Source: Nodularia sp. NIES-3585 (GTDB lineage: Bacteria; Cyanobacteriota; Cyanobacteriia; Cyanobacteriales; Nostocaceae). From it: a DNA stretch of 64,000 bases. The stretch spans positions 2,575,270-2,639,269 of the forward strand of contig NZ_BDUB01000001.1 in the NCBI RefSeq assembly GCF_002218065.1, given 5' to 3'. Of the stretch, positions 43,731 to 52,709 are shown in pieces; position 1 is the stretch's first letter; the number at the start of each line of letters is the position of its first letter. The position numbers were made by a program, and so were the translations under genes. Under the pieces are notes generated by a model. The model saw only the letters and a program-made list of their open reading frames with translations, ran no database searches and had not been told where the DNA came from.

Positions 43731-43825
43731 AGTCCGTAACCCACCACTATCCCTTAAATTTATGGTGGATTACGCGATCGCTTTCCCTGACTACGATTTT
43801 TGGGGAATTAATTTTTTGGTGTTGC
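43731..43825. mobile_element. MITE-like element, 5'-truncated relative of 11071
   Basis: AGTCCGTAACCCACCACTAT to TTTTGGTGTTGC; preserves the right arm (ACTACGATTTTTGGGGAATT) but has lost the left end. It starts within a few bases of the methyltransferase stop. Confidence 0.65.
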
Positions 43826-43842
43826 TTTAATCCATAATCCAC

Positions 43843-43935
43843 TAGACATCTGGTGACAATTAAATATGCGTTTCCTAGAACCCTTGTAGAGACGTTCCAT
43901 GGAACGTCTCTACATTCTTTTGCACCAGATGTCTA
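43843..43935. mobile_element. 93-bp palindromic element with perfect 13-bp ends
   Basis: Ends TAGACATCTGGTG and CACCAGATGTCTA, with the inner palindrome GAGACGTTCCATGGAACGTC. The same core occurs at 10921-11017 and about 58249, and a left end at 33877. A GTGCGTTGCG repeat follows at 43953. Confidence 0.75.
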
Positions 43936-44021
43936 CTGAGTATTTAGGATGGTGCGTTGCGCTACGGGACAACACACCCTACAAAAAAGGGTTTGGCGGA
44001 AAAGACGAGGTGAGCTATTTC

Positions 44022-44981
44022 TTACCAATTCCACATCACAGCATTTTCATCGAGATGGTCGGTAACAATGCGCCCAATGGCATCGATTTCTGCCACTTCG
44101 TCGCTAGAAAGTTGAATATCAGCAGCGCTGGCGTTGTCTTGTGCTTGTTCGGGATAACGCGCTCCTGCAATCGCACTGGTTTGAGGTTGGGCGATTAACC
44201 AAGCTAATGCTAACTGAGCTAGGCTACAATTGTGACGCGCCGCTATGGGACGTAGTTTTTCTAAAGCTTGTTGAGCGCGTTGAAAGTTCTCGCCTTGAAA
44301 TAATTTATTTTTAGCACGGTTGTCTGTGGGGTCAAATTTATGACCAACTCCAAATTTTCCGGTTAACAATCCTTGGGCTAAGGGTGAATAAGCCAAGATG
44401 GAAATATTATTTTCAATACAATAGGGCATAGCTTCTTTTTCCACCTGTCGCCAAAATAAGGAATAAGGGGGTTGTAAACTATCAATACGTCCATATTGTG
44501 CGGCTTCTACTAATTGGGCGCGAGAAAAATTAGAAACGCCAATTGACCGGATTTTTCCCTGTTCCTTGAGTTGATTCAAAGCGCCCATAGTTTCCTCAAT
44601 GGGGACTATTTCTGAATTGAAGCACCCGGAAGGCCAATGTATTTGGTAAAGGTCTATGTAATCAGTTTTGAGATTTTTTAAAGAGCGATCGCACGCTGCA
44701 ATGACTTGATCATGCTTGAGATGGTTGGCGAAAACTTTCGAGGCGTACTCGACGCGATCGCGGACATCAGATAAAGCTGTGGCGATCACTTGCTCAGAAT
44801 GCCCATCGCCGTATATTTCAGCAGTATCAATGGTCGTAATCCCAGCTTCAAAGGCGGCTCGGATGGTTTTAATTGAGTCAGCATCCTCAATTCCCGTCCA
44901 CATGACTTTACCAGCTTGCCAAGTCCCCATGAGGATGGGTGTGATTTGGATATCTGATGTACCTAGTCTGCGCTTTTCCAT
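44022..44981 (-). CDS. aldo/keto reductase
   Basis: A 319-residue NADPH-dependent aldo/keto reductase. RRLGTSDIQITPILMGTWQA, ITTIDTAEIYGDGHSE (catalytic Asp/Tyr), IDLYQIHWPS and IRSIGVSNFSRAQL are present, and the NADP-binding SAIAGARYPEQAQDN lies near the C-terminus. Overall layout is close to the YeaE/general-stress-protein-69 branch. Substrate unknown. It is the second family member in this window; the first is at 4632. The gene is flanked by repeat DNA. Confidence 0.92.
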   Translation of the reverse strand: MEKRRLGTSDIQITPILMGTWQAGKVMWTGIEDADSIKTIRAAFEAGITTIDTAEIYGDGHSEQVIATALSDVRDRVEYASKVFANHLKHDQVIAACDRSLKNLKTDYIDLYQIHWPSGCFNSEIVPIEETMGALNQLKEQGKIRSIGVSNFSRAQLVEAAQYGRIDSLQPPYSLFWRQVEKEAMPYCIENNISILAYSPLAQGLLTGKFGVGHKFDPTDNRAKNKLFQGENFQRAQQALEKLRPIAARHNCSLAQLALAWLIAQPQTSAIAGARYPEQAQDNASAADIQLSSDEVAEIDAIGRIVTDHLDENAVMWNW

Positions 44982-45458
44982 AATGCTTCCCTGATGAATA
45001 TCTCCGAATATCTCCTAATTTAACGGTTTTCGAGGGAAATTAAATCAGAGTAATGGTAGATATATGGAATTGAAAGTCAGAACAAATTTGTTTTATCTGT
45101 GAAAACCCTGCAAATGCTGGTAATATCAGCAATCCGCCCTCGTGTAACTATCAAAACAAGTCCTCTAATGTCGCAATCTCTGGATAAATCGTAGTTATTG
45201 CTACATACACTGACAAAAACTGCCGATACTATTAGAAAAATCTTCCCCTTAGACTAAGGTACAAAAAAATATTGGTTTGTCCTTATCTCCTACAGGAAGC
45301 CATTGATTACCACCCATTAGCAGTTAAATAATTTTGCTGTTCTAGTTAGTAGACAAAATCACAAATACTGGGGGGATAATTTTTTATCCCACAAGGCTGA
45401 GGCAGGTATTGACAAAATTCTGCCATTATGCAACTAAGCGAAACTAAAGGAGTTTGCC

Positions 45459-45713
45459 ATGCAACGTCAAATGTGCTGGTTATCTAAGTCTGGCAGCGAT
45501 GGAGAGAAAATTTTACATTTGCAAGCCACGCCTAATCAACCTTGGCGACCCTACACAGCTTTTCGGCAATTTGCAGTGCCTGATTATCAAATTCCTGGTG
45601 GTTCTAAAGGTTGGGCAACTTATCAAAAACTTCTCAAAGCTGGTTGGACTTTAGTACATAGCGCACGGGCAAATGAGTTTACCAGCAGTTATGCAGAATC
45701 AATTAGAGAGTAG
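45459..45713 (+). CDS. small conserved hypothetical protein, 84 aa
   Basis: Start ATG 45459, with AAAGGAG six bases upstream, which decides this frame over an overlapping one at 45454. The 84-residue soluble protein has a Trp/Pro-rich middle (QPWRPYTAFRQFAVPDYQIP) and ends in a Lys/Trp/Ala-rich region (GWATYQKLLKAGWTLVHSAR). I do not recognise the family. It converges on ggt with four bases between stops. The 450-base gap before it (45000-45458) shows no other gene. Confidence 0.7.
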   Translation: MQRQMCWLSKSGSDGEKILHLQATPNQPWRPYTAFRQFAVPDYQIPGGSKGWATYQKLLKAGWTLVHSARANEFTSSYAESIRE

Positions 45714-45717
45714 GGAA

Positions 45718-47484
45718 TTAGAAACCACTGGGAAAACCTTGACCACGAGGGTCAGCTGCTGCTTCTAAATCTCCATCTGCGGTGACTGCGATCGCGTTAG
45801 CATTACCCCAAGAGTTACTTTCGTTAATCTTGTGTCCCCGACGACGTAACTCTTGCAGCGTCACAACATCTAAACCCCAACGTTCCACACGTAACTGATC
45901 AGGTAACCACTGGTGATGTATGCGCGGGAGAGAAACTGCTGCACCTACATCCATTTGGTATTCCAGCACATTCAGGATGATTTGCAATACCTGAGTGATG
46001 ATGGTGCTACCACCAGGAGTACCCACAGCCATGCGGAGACGGCCATTCTCGGTGATAATTGTGGGAGTCATGCTAGATAAGGGAGTTTTGCGAGGTGCGA
46101 TCGCATTAGCTTCATTACCCACCAAACCAAAGGCATTGGGTACTCCCGGCGCAGCAGCAAAATCATCCATCTCGTTGTTGAGGACGATACCAGTCCCCGG
46201 TGTAGCTATACCTGCACCAAAACCGAGATTAATGGTGAAAGTGAGACTGACGGCGTTATGTTGGTCATCTACTACAGTTAGGTGGCTAGTTTCAGTTGAT
46301 TCATTTCTCACTAGATGGGGAGTTGGGGGTTGGGAATCAGAAGTGGGGAAAGAACGTAAATCAACTGGCTTGATTTGATTTGCAGGTTTCGCCGTTTCCA
46401 TATCGATTTCTTGACGGCGTTTTTTGGCGTAGTCCGGGCTGATTAATTGTTCTATAGGGACTGTGATGAAATCGGGGTCACCTAATAATTCTGAGCGATC
46501 AGCATAAGCAATTTTCATCGCTTCCACCATTAAATGTAAAGCATCAGGATGATGCCATCCTAAAGCTTGCAAATCAGTCTCACCAATCATGTTTAACATC
46601 TGCAATAAATGAATGCCTCCTGATGAAGGTGGTGGCATTGAGCAGATTTTAGCTTGACGAAAGTTTCCACAAACGGGAGTCCGCCAAATTGGTTTGTAGG
46701 CTTTGAGGTCTTCTAGAGTAATTAAACCGCCGTTTTTAGCCATGTCTGATGCGATCGCCCAGGCAATATTCCCGGTATAAAAACTATGAGGACTGCGGGC
46801 AATATCTGTTAAAGTTCCTGCCAAGTCACGCTGTACCAGTCTTTCTCCCGGTTGATAAAATTCGCCGTCACGAGTGAAAATCTCCCGCATTCCTGGGTTA
46901 TTTAGCATGGTTTGGAGACGTGGATCATTGACAGTCAAATAACTAGGAGATAGTACACGCCTGAGAATAAAGCCATCTTTAGCCAGTGCGATCGCAGGTT
47001 TTACCACCTCTATCCAAGGTAACTTACCATAACGACGATGCACTTCATACAATCCTGCTACCGTTCCTGGTGTCGCCACAGCTAAATAGCCAGTTACACT
47101 TGCATTGGGACGCACTTTACCTTCTGCATCCAAATACATATCTTTTGTGGCTTTGAGAGGTGCGCGTTCGCGAAAATCTAGAGCTTTAATTTCGCCAGTT
47201 TTCCCAGAGTGCATCAATAAAAATCCACCCCCGCCAATTCCTGCCGAAAACGGCTCAACTACAGAAATAGCAAAAGTTGTCGCCACAGCCGCATCAATGG
47301 CGTTACCACCTTGGCGCAACATGGCAATTCCGGCATCACTCGCTAGCGGATGGGCTGAAACTACCATTCCCTTTTTACTGCGTAGGGGTAATGTAATAGT
47401 GGCTATGGCGGCTTGGCTGTAAATAATCAGGCTACAAGACAAGATAGCAATGGCAATCCGTCGGGATACAGTCAAAATAGGCAT
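45718..47484 (-). CDS. ggt: gamma-glutamyltransferase
   Basis: A 588-residue exported N-terminal-nucleophile hydrolase. There is a signal peptide (residues ~1-28, IAIAILSCSLIIYSQAAIAT). The family motifs GMVVSAHPLASDAGIAMLRQ, GIGGGGFLL, LDFRERAPL and MPPPSSGGIHLLQML are clear. Autocleavage is expected just before the catalytic Thr in SHLTVVDDQHNAVS, where the small subunit begins. It transfers gamma-glutamyl groups from glutathione in the periplasm. Length is normal. It converges on the 84-aa gene. Confidence 0.95.
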   Translation of the reverse strand: MPILTVSRRIAIAILSCSLIIYSQAAIATITLPLRSKKGMVVSAHPLASDAGIAMLRQGGNAIDAAVATTFAISVVEPFSAGIGGGGFLLMHSGKTGEIKALDFRERAPLKATKDMYLDAEGKVRPNASVTGYLAVATPGTVAGLYEVHRRYGKLPWIEVVKPAIALAKDGFILRRVLSPSYLTVNDPRLQTMLNNPGMREIFTRDGEFYQPGERLVQRDLAGTLTDIARSPHSFYTGNIAWAIASDMAKNGGLITLEDLKAYKPIWRTPVCGNFRQAKICSMPPPSSGGIHLLQMLNMIGETDLQALGWHHPDALHLMVEAMKIAYADRSELLGDPDFITVPIEQLISPDYAKKRRQEIDMETAKPANQIKPVDLRSFPTSDSQPPTPHLVRNESTETSHLTVVDDQHNAVSLTFTINLGFGAGIATPGTGIVLNNEMDDFAAAPGVPNAFGLVGNEANAIAPRKTPLSSMTPTIITENGRLRMAVGTPGGSTIITQVLQIILNVLEYQMDVGAAVSLPRIHHQWLPDQLRVERWGLDVVTLQELRRRGHKINESNSWGNANAIAVTADGDLEAAADPRGQGFPSGF

Positions 47485-47679
47485 TTTATGAATTTTGGTG
47501 GATATTTCTGAGCGTGTCAGGAATTCATTGTATCCAATAATAAAAAAACTAGAGAAGTGAATCTCTAGCTAATAAAATATAGGTTAAAAAACCAACTATT
47601 AAGTGAGCTTAAATAAGCCACGCATTAGAAATGCCTCAAATCATCAGGAAATGGTAATTGCAAATTTCGCAAATCAGGA

Positions 47680-47940
47680 CTAAATTCTGCCAATGTTATG
47701 CAGTCCTAAAATTACACCAGCACCTAAGATATGACCAAAGGCACTAGTTGCCAATACCGCAGGTAAACCAAAACCGCCAAAGAAATTGGCTGAAGGTAGG
47801 GCTGGTTCAACGCTGGGGTACTTGATAGTAAATTTGCCAAAGGCAATGGCAACGATGTTGGCTAGAATCATAATCACACCAACAGTAGGACTCCATTCCA
47901 GAGGTGTGGTTACAGCAGCGAGTAAGGTTGAAGGAAACAC
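47680..47940 (-). CDS. psaK: photosystem I reaction centre subunit PsaK
   Basis: An 86-residue thylakoid protein with the PsaK signature TTPLEWSPTVGVIMILANIV and the C-terminal ATSAFGHILGAGVILGLHNI. Two transmembrane helices are seen near residues 15-35 and 60-82. PsaK sits at the edge of PSI and takes part in binding antenna proteins. Its presence shows oxygenic phototrophy and supports the cyanobacterial assignment. It is the sole gene of its transcript as far as seen. Confidence 0.96.
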   Translation of the reverse strand: MFPSTLLAAVTTPLEWSPTVGVIMILANIVAIAFGKFTIKYPSVEPALPSANFFGGFGLPAVLATSAFGHILGAGVILGLHNIGRI

Positions 47941-48130
47941 CTGATTTGCTCCTGAAAGTATTTAACGGTTATAGAAATATAATCTGAATATTTCGGCAGT
48001 AATATCAAGAAAAATATTGATTTTGCATCATTATTTAACAGTTATTCTTAATCCTTCACATAAGAGATCCGGTCACTTACGCTACAGGAGATTTGGCATC
48101 TTGGGCGATTGGCGCTAGCTTGTTGTCTAA

Positions 48131-48323
48131 GAGGGTGTTTGAAAAGTGTTAGGTTGTGATTTTAGGTACTTACAGATCCCCCCTAACCCCCCTTAGCAAG
48201 GGGGGAACTAGAGTCAAAGTCCCCCTTTTCCTACGCCGAAGGCGCATCCCCGAAGGGGTTTAGGGGGATTTAGGGGGATCTAAAAATATTTGATACACCA
48301 TGAGGGACTTTTAAAACATCCTC
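48131..48323. mobile_element. 193-bp MITE-like element, GAGGGTGTTTGAAAAGT ends
   Basis: Left GAGGGTGTTTGAAAAGTG, right ACTTTTAAAACATCCTC, complementary over about 18 bases, and flanked by TAA on both sides. The core contains CCCCCCTTAGCAAGGGGGG and other palindromes. The ends are shared with 61601-61798, but the cores differ. Confidence 0.75.
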
Positions 48324-48472
48324 TAACGGCGAGTCTGTGAATGTAGAAAATCCTTGTCACTTGAGTGCGGGGAGTGTCAACGCTAGACCATATAGTTGCT
48401 TGTGACAGATGCGATCATCCCTCACAAAATCATCTACACTCAAAGTAAGACTGATTATTTGCAGCTTCTGTT

Positions 48473-48913
48473 ATGTCCCCAATTATAGATTCTTTGCCAC
48501 CTGCTCTCGCTAAAATCGTCCAGCGCTTTCAACGTGCTACTGAACCAAAGCGGCGCTACGAACAATTAATCTGGTATGCTCAGAAGCTCAAGGATTTCCC
48601 TGAAACTGGCAAAGTACCAGAAAACAAAGTTCCTGGCTGTGTATCTCAGGTTTTTATCACCGCAGCCCTGGATGACGGTAAGGTTGTATACGAGGGTGAT
48701 TCTGATTCCCAGTTGACCAAAGGATTAGTAGGGCTTTTGATTGAAGGCTTAAATGGACTAACTCCTACCCAAATTGTGCAACTCACCCCAGATTTTATTC
48801 AAGAAACAGGTTTAAATGTCAGTCTCACACCTTCCCGTGCTAATGGATTTTACAACATTTTCAAAACCATGCAAAAAAAAGCACTTGAATGTAAGTTAGA
48901 TTTGCCTAGCTAA
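48473..48913 (+). CDS. SufE-family sulfur acceptor
   Basis: A 146-residue SufE protein. The acceptor Cys is C56 in KVPGCVSQV, the family-specific loop; GLNGLTPTQIVQLTPDFIQE and TPSRANGFYNIFKTM are further SufE signatures. It takes persulfide from a cysteine desulfurase (SufS/Csd) and passes it to the SufBCD scaffold for iron-sulfur cluster assembly in the cytoplasm. Length is normal and it is a single gene here. I do not assign sufE versus csdE. Confidence 0.92.
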   Translation: MSPIIDSLPPALAKIVQRFQRATEPKRRYEQLIWYAQKLKDFPETGKVPENKVPGCVSQVFITAALDDGKVVYEGDSDSQLTKGLVGLLIEGLNGLTPTQIVQLTPDFIQETGLNVSLTPSRANGFYNIFKTMQKKALECKLDLPS

Positions 48914-48957
48914 ATAAATGCACGATGATCAACGAATCACTAACAGTCCTGGAATTA

Positions 48958-49110
48958 CCCCACCCTAACCCTCCCCTTGCAAAGGGGAGGGGACTAGATT
49001 TTCCGGTTTCCCCCCTTTATAAGGGGGGATTAAGGGGGGTAAAACCCGGAGTTCAAAGTTAGCTTAATTTGTGTGTACACGGTAGCTCGGTTGGGGGGAA
49101 GGCTTGGGGG
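48958..49110. repeat. clustered CCCC-rich palindromes
   Basis: CCCTCCCCTTGCAAAGGGGAGG, then CCCCCTTTATAAGGGGG, then GGGGGGTAAAACC and a GGTTGGGGGGAAGGC block. Noncoding; possible terminators for sufE. Confidence 0.6.
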
Positions 49111-49152
49111 TGGTGTTCTTTGATATTCACATAACAATCAAAATTTAGCCTG

Positions 49153-50055
49153 ATGTCAACCAATTTACTATCAACCTATGATCCTGTAGGATTTGGTGGA
49201 GCAATTCAAGAATATACCTGGACTTGGGAAAACCAACCTTTACGGGTGATTTATGAAACCATCGGTACAGGTTCACCCCTTCTGCTTCTACCAGCTTTCA
49301 GTAGCGTCTCCATGCGTGCAGAAATGGGTGAACTTGCCAAATTACTAGCTCCCCACTTTCAAGTGACAGCAATAGACTGGCCAGGATTTGGACAATCTTC
49401 TCGTCCGAGTTTAAATTATCGACCAGAAATATATCAGCAATTTCTAGAAGATTTTGTTAAAACAGTTTTTCATACTCCCATTACTGTAGTAGCGGCTGGT
49501 CATGCTTCGAGTTACGTCTTGCAACTAGCTGTCAAGCAGCCTGATATTTTCACGCGGATTTTGCTACTAGCGCCCACTTGGCGCGGTCCTTTACCGACTA
49601 TGGGAGCAAATCCACAGATAGCAGAAATTGTTAAAGGATTAGTGCGATCGCCTATAGTAGGTCAAGCCCTGTATAAACTCAACACCACACCATCCTTTTT
49701 AACTTGGATGTATCGCCGTCACGTTTTTACCGATGATGCTAAACTCACACCCAGTTTCATTGAGAAAAAATGGCAAACCACGCAAAAACGAGGAGCTAGA
49801 TTTGCTTCTGCGGCTTTTGTCACTGGAAATCTTGATGCTGTACGTCAGCAATCTGATTTTCTCACCCTTGTGCAATCTTTGTTTGTACCCCTCATGGTAG
49901 TAATTGGGGAGTCCAGTCCGCCGAAGTCAAGGGAAGAAATGAACGCTTTAGCCGCATTACCAGGAGTCAGAAGCGTGATAGTTCCTGGTTCCCTAGGACT
50001 GCATGAAGAATACCCAGATGTTGTATTCACAGCAACACAAGATTTTTTATTTTAA
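49153..50055 (+). CDS. alpha/beta-hydrolase fold protein with altered nucleophile elbow
   Basis: A 300-residue alpha/beta-hydrolase: LLLLPAFSSVSMRAEM, VTAIDWPGFGQSSRPS, and the nucleophile-elbow strand VVAAGHASSYVLQLA; IVPGSLGLHEEYPDV supplies a His near the C-terminus. In the usual G-x-S-x-G elbow the nucleophile Ser is replaced: the sequence reads G-H-A-S-S, with Ala118 at the Ser position and Ser119 next. It may therefore be non-catalytic, act as a scaffold, or use Ser119 unusually. Function unknown. Confidence 0.82.
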   Translation: MSTNLLSTYDPVGFGGAIQEYTWTWENQPLRVIYETIGTGSPLLLLPAFSSVSMRAEMGELAKLLAPHFQVTAIDWPGFGQSSRPSLNYRPEIYQQFLEDFVKTVFHTPITVVAAGHASSYVLQLAVKQPDIFTRILLLAPTWRGPLPTMGANPQIAEIVKGLVRSPIVGQALYKLNTTPSFLTWMYRRHVFTDDAKLTPSFIEKKWQTTQKRGARFASAAFVTGNLDAVRQQSDFLTLVQSLFVPLMVVIGESSPPKSREEMNALAALPGVRSVIVPGSLGLHEEYPDVVFTATQDFLF

Positions 50056-50065
50056 GTGTGTCACT

Positions 50066-50170
50066 CCAGTAGGGTGTTTTATGCCGTAGGTCACAGCACC
50101 TTCAATTTTTGACCCTGAGCAGCCGAATTGTTAACGGTGCGTTGCGCTGCGCGACAACACACCCTACTGG
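50066..50170. repeat. 105-bp element with CCAGTAGGGTGT terminal inverted repeats
   Basis: Left CCAGTAGGGTGT, right ACACCCTACTGG (12 bp, perfect). Largest member of the GTAGGGTGTG family in this window. Confidence 0.7.
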
Positions 50171-50246
50171 AACATTTATTAACGTAGCTGGAAATATTCG
50201 TGCCGACTTACTTGGTATGATTTAATGGCTGTATAGTTTTTAACTC

Positions 50247-50261
50247 CAATAATGATTATTA
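50247..50261. promoter_or_regulatory. Zur-box-like palindrome (distal)
   Basis: CAATAATGATTATTA, a 7-1-7 palindrome resembling the cyanobacterial Zur consensus TGATAATnATTATCA (mismatches in the outer bases). It lies about 230 bases upstream of the COG0523 gene. Confidence 0.45.
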
Positions 50262-50451
50262 TTTTTATAATCTATGTATTAATTAAGTAATTGTTAAAAA
50301 TTGCTGTTACTCTAAACTCAACGTCTTTAATATTTACGACTTATTACAGATGCATCAGTACAAAAATGACTTTTGATCAGGCAGTGGAATTACTTCCTCT
50401 AACCCAATTACAGTAAATTCACCACAAAAATATAAAAAGAATTATTATGGG

Positions 50452-50466
50452 TGGTAATGATTATCT
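50452..50466. promoter_or_regulatory. Zur box ahead of the COG0523 GTPase gene
   Basis: TGGTAATGATTATCT matches 12 of 14 palindrome positions of TGATAATnATTATCA. It lies 27 bases before the ATG at 50494, where a repressor would block initiation. Confidence 0.7.
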
Positions 50467-50493
50467 AAGCTATCAAAAAAAGGTATTTAGACT

Positions 50494-51465
50494 ATGTTGA
50501 CGGAAGAGATCACGAATACAGTACCTGTAACTGTACTGACAGGCTACCTGGGTGCAGGCAAAACCACACTACTTAACCACATCCTCACCTACGAACACGG
50601 GAAAAAAGTAGCCGTAATTGTGAATGAATTTGGGGAAGTGGGTATTGATAATCAACTTATTATTGATGCAGACGAAGAGATTTTTGAGATGAATAATGGC
50701 TGCATTTGCTGTACAGTGCGCGGTGATTTAATTCGCATTGTTGGCAACTTAATGAAGCGGCGAGATAAGTTTGACCATTTAGTAATTGAAACCACTGGTT
50801 TAGCCGATCCAGCACCAGTAATTCAAACATTTTTTGTAGATGAAGATATGCAAAGTCTACTATCTTTAGATGCAGTAGTAACTGTTGTAGATGCCAAGCA
50901 TATTTGGCAACATTGGGATGCAGACGAAGCCCAAGAACAGATTGCCTTTGCTGATGTAATTCTCCTGAATAAAACTGATTTGGTAACCCCAGAACAGTTG
51001 CAGGAATTAGAAAAGCGCATTCGGAGTATGAATGCGATCGCTAAAATATACCCTACTCAAAACGCGCAACTAGGAATGGATGCTTTATTGGGTGTGAAAG
51101 CTTTTGATTTAGCCCGCGCACTAGAAATTGATCCGGATTTCTTAGGTGAAGATGCTCACGAACATGATGAAAAAGTTTATTCTGTAGCTTTGGTAGAAAG
51201 TGGCGAACTAGATGGGCAAAAACTAAACACTTGGCTTTCTGAACTATTGCAGACCCAAGGGCCAGATATCTTCCGCATGAAAGGTATTTTAAATATTGCT
51301 GGGGAAGATAATCGATATGTGTTCCAAGGTGTACACATGATATTAGATGGTAAACCTGACCGCCCTTGGAAAGAAAATGAAACTCGGAAAAATGAACTAG
51401 TTTTCATTGGTCGTAATCTTGATGAAGCCCAATTGAAGCAAGATTTTCTCGCTTGTTTCGTATGA
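50494..51465 (+). CDS. COG0523 (CobW/ZNG1-type) GTPase, putative zinc chaperone
   Basis: A 323-residue G3E GTPase. P-loop GYLGAGKTT at 17-25, VIVNEFGEVGID, the metal-binding CxCC motif GCICC at 69-73, ETTGLADPAPVI, and NKTD. EDAHEHDEKVY is a short His/Asp/Glu stretch near residue 225 which may bind metal. Zinc-responsive members deliver Zn to client enzymes in zinc starvation. A Zur-box-like palindrome just upstream, and a WD40 gene and ZnuA-like gene downstream, support a zinc role. The Anabaena Zur-regulated all4722-all4721 pair has a similar order, from memory. Confidence 0.9.
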   Translation: MLTEEITNTVPVTVLTGYLGAGKTTLLNHILTYEHGKKVAVIVNEFGEVGIDNQLIIDADEEIFEMNNGCICCTVRGDLIRIVGNLMKRRDKFDHLVIETTGLADPAPVIQTFFVDEDMQSLLSLDAVVTVVDAKHIWQHWDADEAQEQIAFADVILLNKTDLVTPEQLQELEKRIRSMNAIAKIYPTQNAQLGMDALLGVKAFDLARALEIDPDFLGEDAHEHDEKVYSVALVESGELDGQKLNTWLSELLQTQGPDIFRMKGILNIAGEDNRYVFQGVHMILDGKPDRPWKENETRKNELVFIGRNLDEAQLKQDFLACFV

Positions 51466-51570
51466 AGTAGCTAAAGACGGGATGCATCACCTCTGCACAA
51501 GAAAAATATTCCCACTCCCCACTCCCCACTCCCCACTCCCTACTCCCCACTCCCTACTCCCCTTTTACTT

Positions 51571-52632
51571 ATGAATCCCACAGCTAGCAAAACTAAGGAC
51601 TTTGAAGAACACTATTCAGCGCCGCTTTCAGATTATGTGACTGCGATCGCTTGGTCGCCGCATGGTAAAACTCTAGTAGCCACCACCGCATCTGGTGAAG
51701 TTGTACTGTGGAATGATGGCAACCTCACCACCTTACAGACTGGTAACGGGACATCAGTAGACTGTGTGGCTTTTTCCGCAGATGGCAACTTTTTAGCCAT
51801 TGGTGGACAGGATGGACAGGTGAAAATTTGGCAGAATACTGAATTAATTGCCACACTAGAAAACGCTCCTGCATGGGTAGATAAAATAGCTTGGAGTCAT
51901 ACAAGTAACCAACTAGCTTTTAGTTTGGGGCGTTACGTCCAAGTCTGGGATGCGGATACTAGGGAAGTTGTCGTCACCCTGAATTTTGATAACTCCTCAG
52001 TATTGGGGATTGATTGGCGTAGCGATGGGCAGTACCTAGCCATTGGTGGCTATAAGGGAGTTAAGATTTGGGATAGCCAAAACTGGGATCAAGAACCATA
52101 TCTTTTAGATATGGCTAGTGTCAGTATAACTATGGCTTGGTCACCTGATGGCAAATTCCTGGCTTCTGGCAACATGGATCGCAGTATCGCCGTCTTAGAA
52201 TGGAACAATCCCGATCCTTGGGTGATGCGGGGCTTCCCTGGTAAGATTCGTCAATTAGCTTGGTCAGAAGCTACTACCAAACTGGGTGCGCCGATTTTGG
52301 CATCCTCCAGCGTTGAAGGTATCGTAGTTTGGGAAAAACTAGAAGATGAATCCTTGGGTTGGGAAGCCAGAATTTTAACTAATCACGTAGATATTATCAC
52401 TGCGATCGCCTTTGCACCCAATAGCTTCCTTCTCGCTTCCGCCGCTAGTGATGGCTGGCTGTGTTTGTGGAACAAAGCTAAACAAGTAACCCAAGTGCTG
52501 ACAGGTGTTTCCGGCGGTTTTTCTAGTCTAGCTTGGCATCCTCAAGGTAAGTTTCTCGCCGCAGGTGGTGACAAAGGTGAATTACTGGTTTGGTCTAAGG
52601 TAGTGCGAGGTCAAGGATTCGGACGTAGTTAA
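51571..52632 (+). CDS. WD40-repeat beta-propeller protein
   Basis: A 353-residue protein made of about seven WD40 blades. Repeats with AIAWSPHGKTLVATTASGEV, VAFSADGNFLAIGGQDGQVK, IDWRSDGQYLAIGGYKGVKI and AFAPNSFLLASAASDGWLCL are evident. No enzymatic domain or signal peptide is seen, so it is a cytoplasmic protein-binding platform. It begins about 105 bases after the COG0523 gene on the same strand and probably belongs to the same zinc-responsive transcript. A GGAGTGGGG-complement tract (51513-51563) lies between the two. Confidence 0.85.
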   Translation: MNPTASKTKDFEEHYSAPLSDYVTAIAWSPHGKTLVATTASGEVVLWNDGNLTTLQTGNGTSVDCVAFSADGNFLAIGGQDGQVKIWQNTELIATLENAPAWVDKIAWSHTSNQLAFSLGRYVQVWDADTREVVVTLNFDNSSVLGIDWRSDGQYLAIGGYKGVKIWDSQNWDQEPYLLDMASVSITMAWSPDGKFLASGNMDRSIAVLEWNNPDPWVMRGFPGKIRQLAWSEATTKLGAPILASSSVEGIVVWEKLEDESLGWEARILTNHVDIITAIAFAPNSFLLASAASDGWLCLWNKAKQVTQVLTGVSGGFSSLAWHPQGKFLAAGGDKGELLVWSKVVRGQGFGRS

Positions 52633-52709
52633 AAATACATACTCATGCAGGTTGAAGGTATTCAATTAATTGGCTATGCTGTATCAGAAATAGTATTTAT
52701 CTGTGAATT

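Noticed and set aside
43899-44198. 99-aa plus-strand frame over repeats and the end of the aldo/keto reductase gene
   Set aside because: It starts in a palindromic repeat and then runs antisense to the reductase; a shadow.
45995-46378. 127-aa plus-strand frame antisense to ggt
   Set aside because: The reverse strand encodes unmistakable gamma-glutamyltransferase motifs over the same bases. Other long antisense frames (9965, 30-31 kb, 38853, 46-47 kb) were rejected for the same reason.
50494-51465. Cobalamin-synthesis role (CobW) for the COG0523 GTPase
   Set aside because: The CxCC motif, Zur-like boxes and a ZnuA-like neighbour fit zinc better; cobU lies 36 kb away and is not linked.
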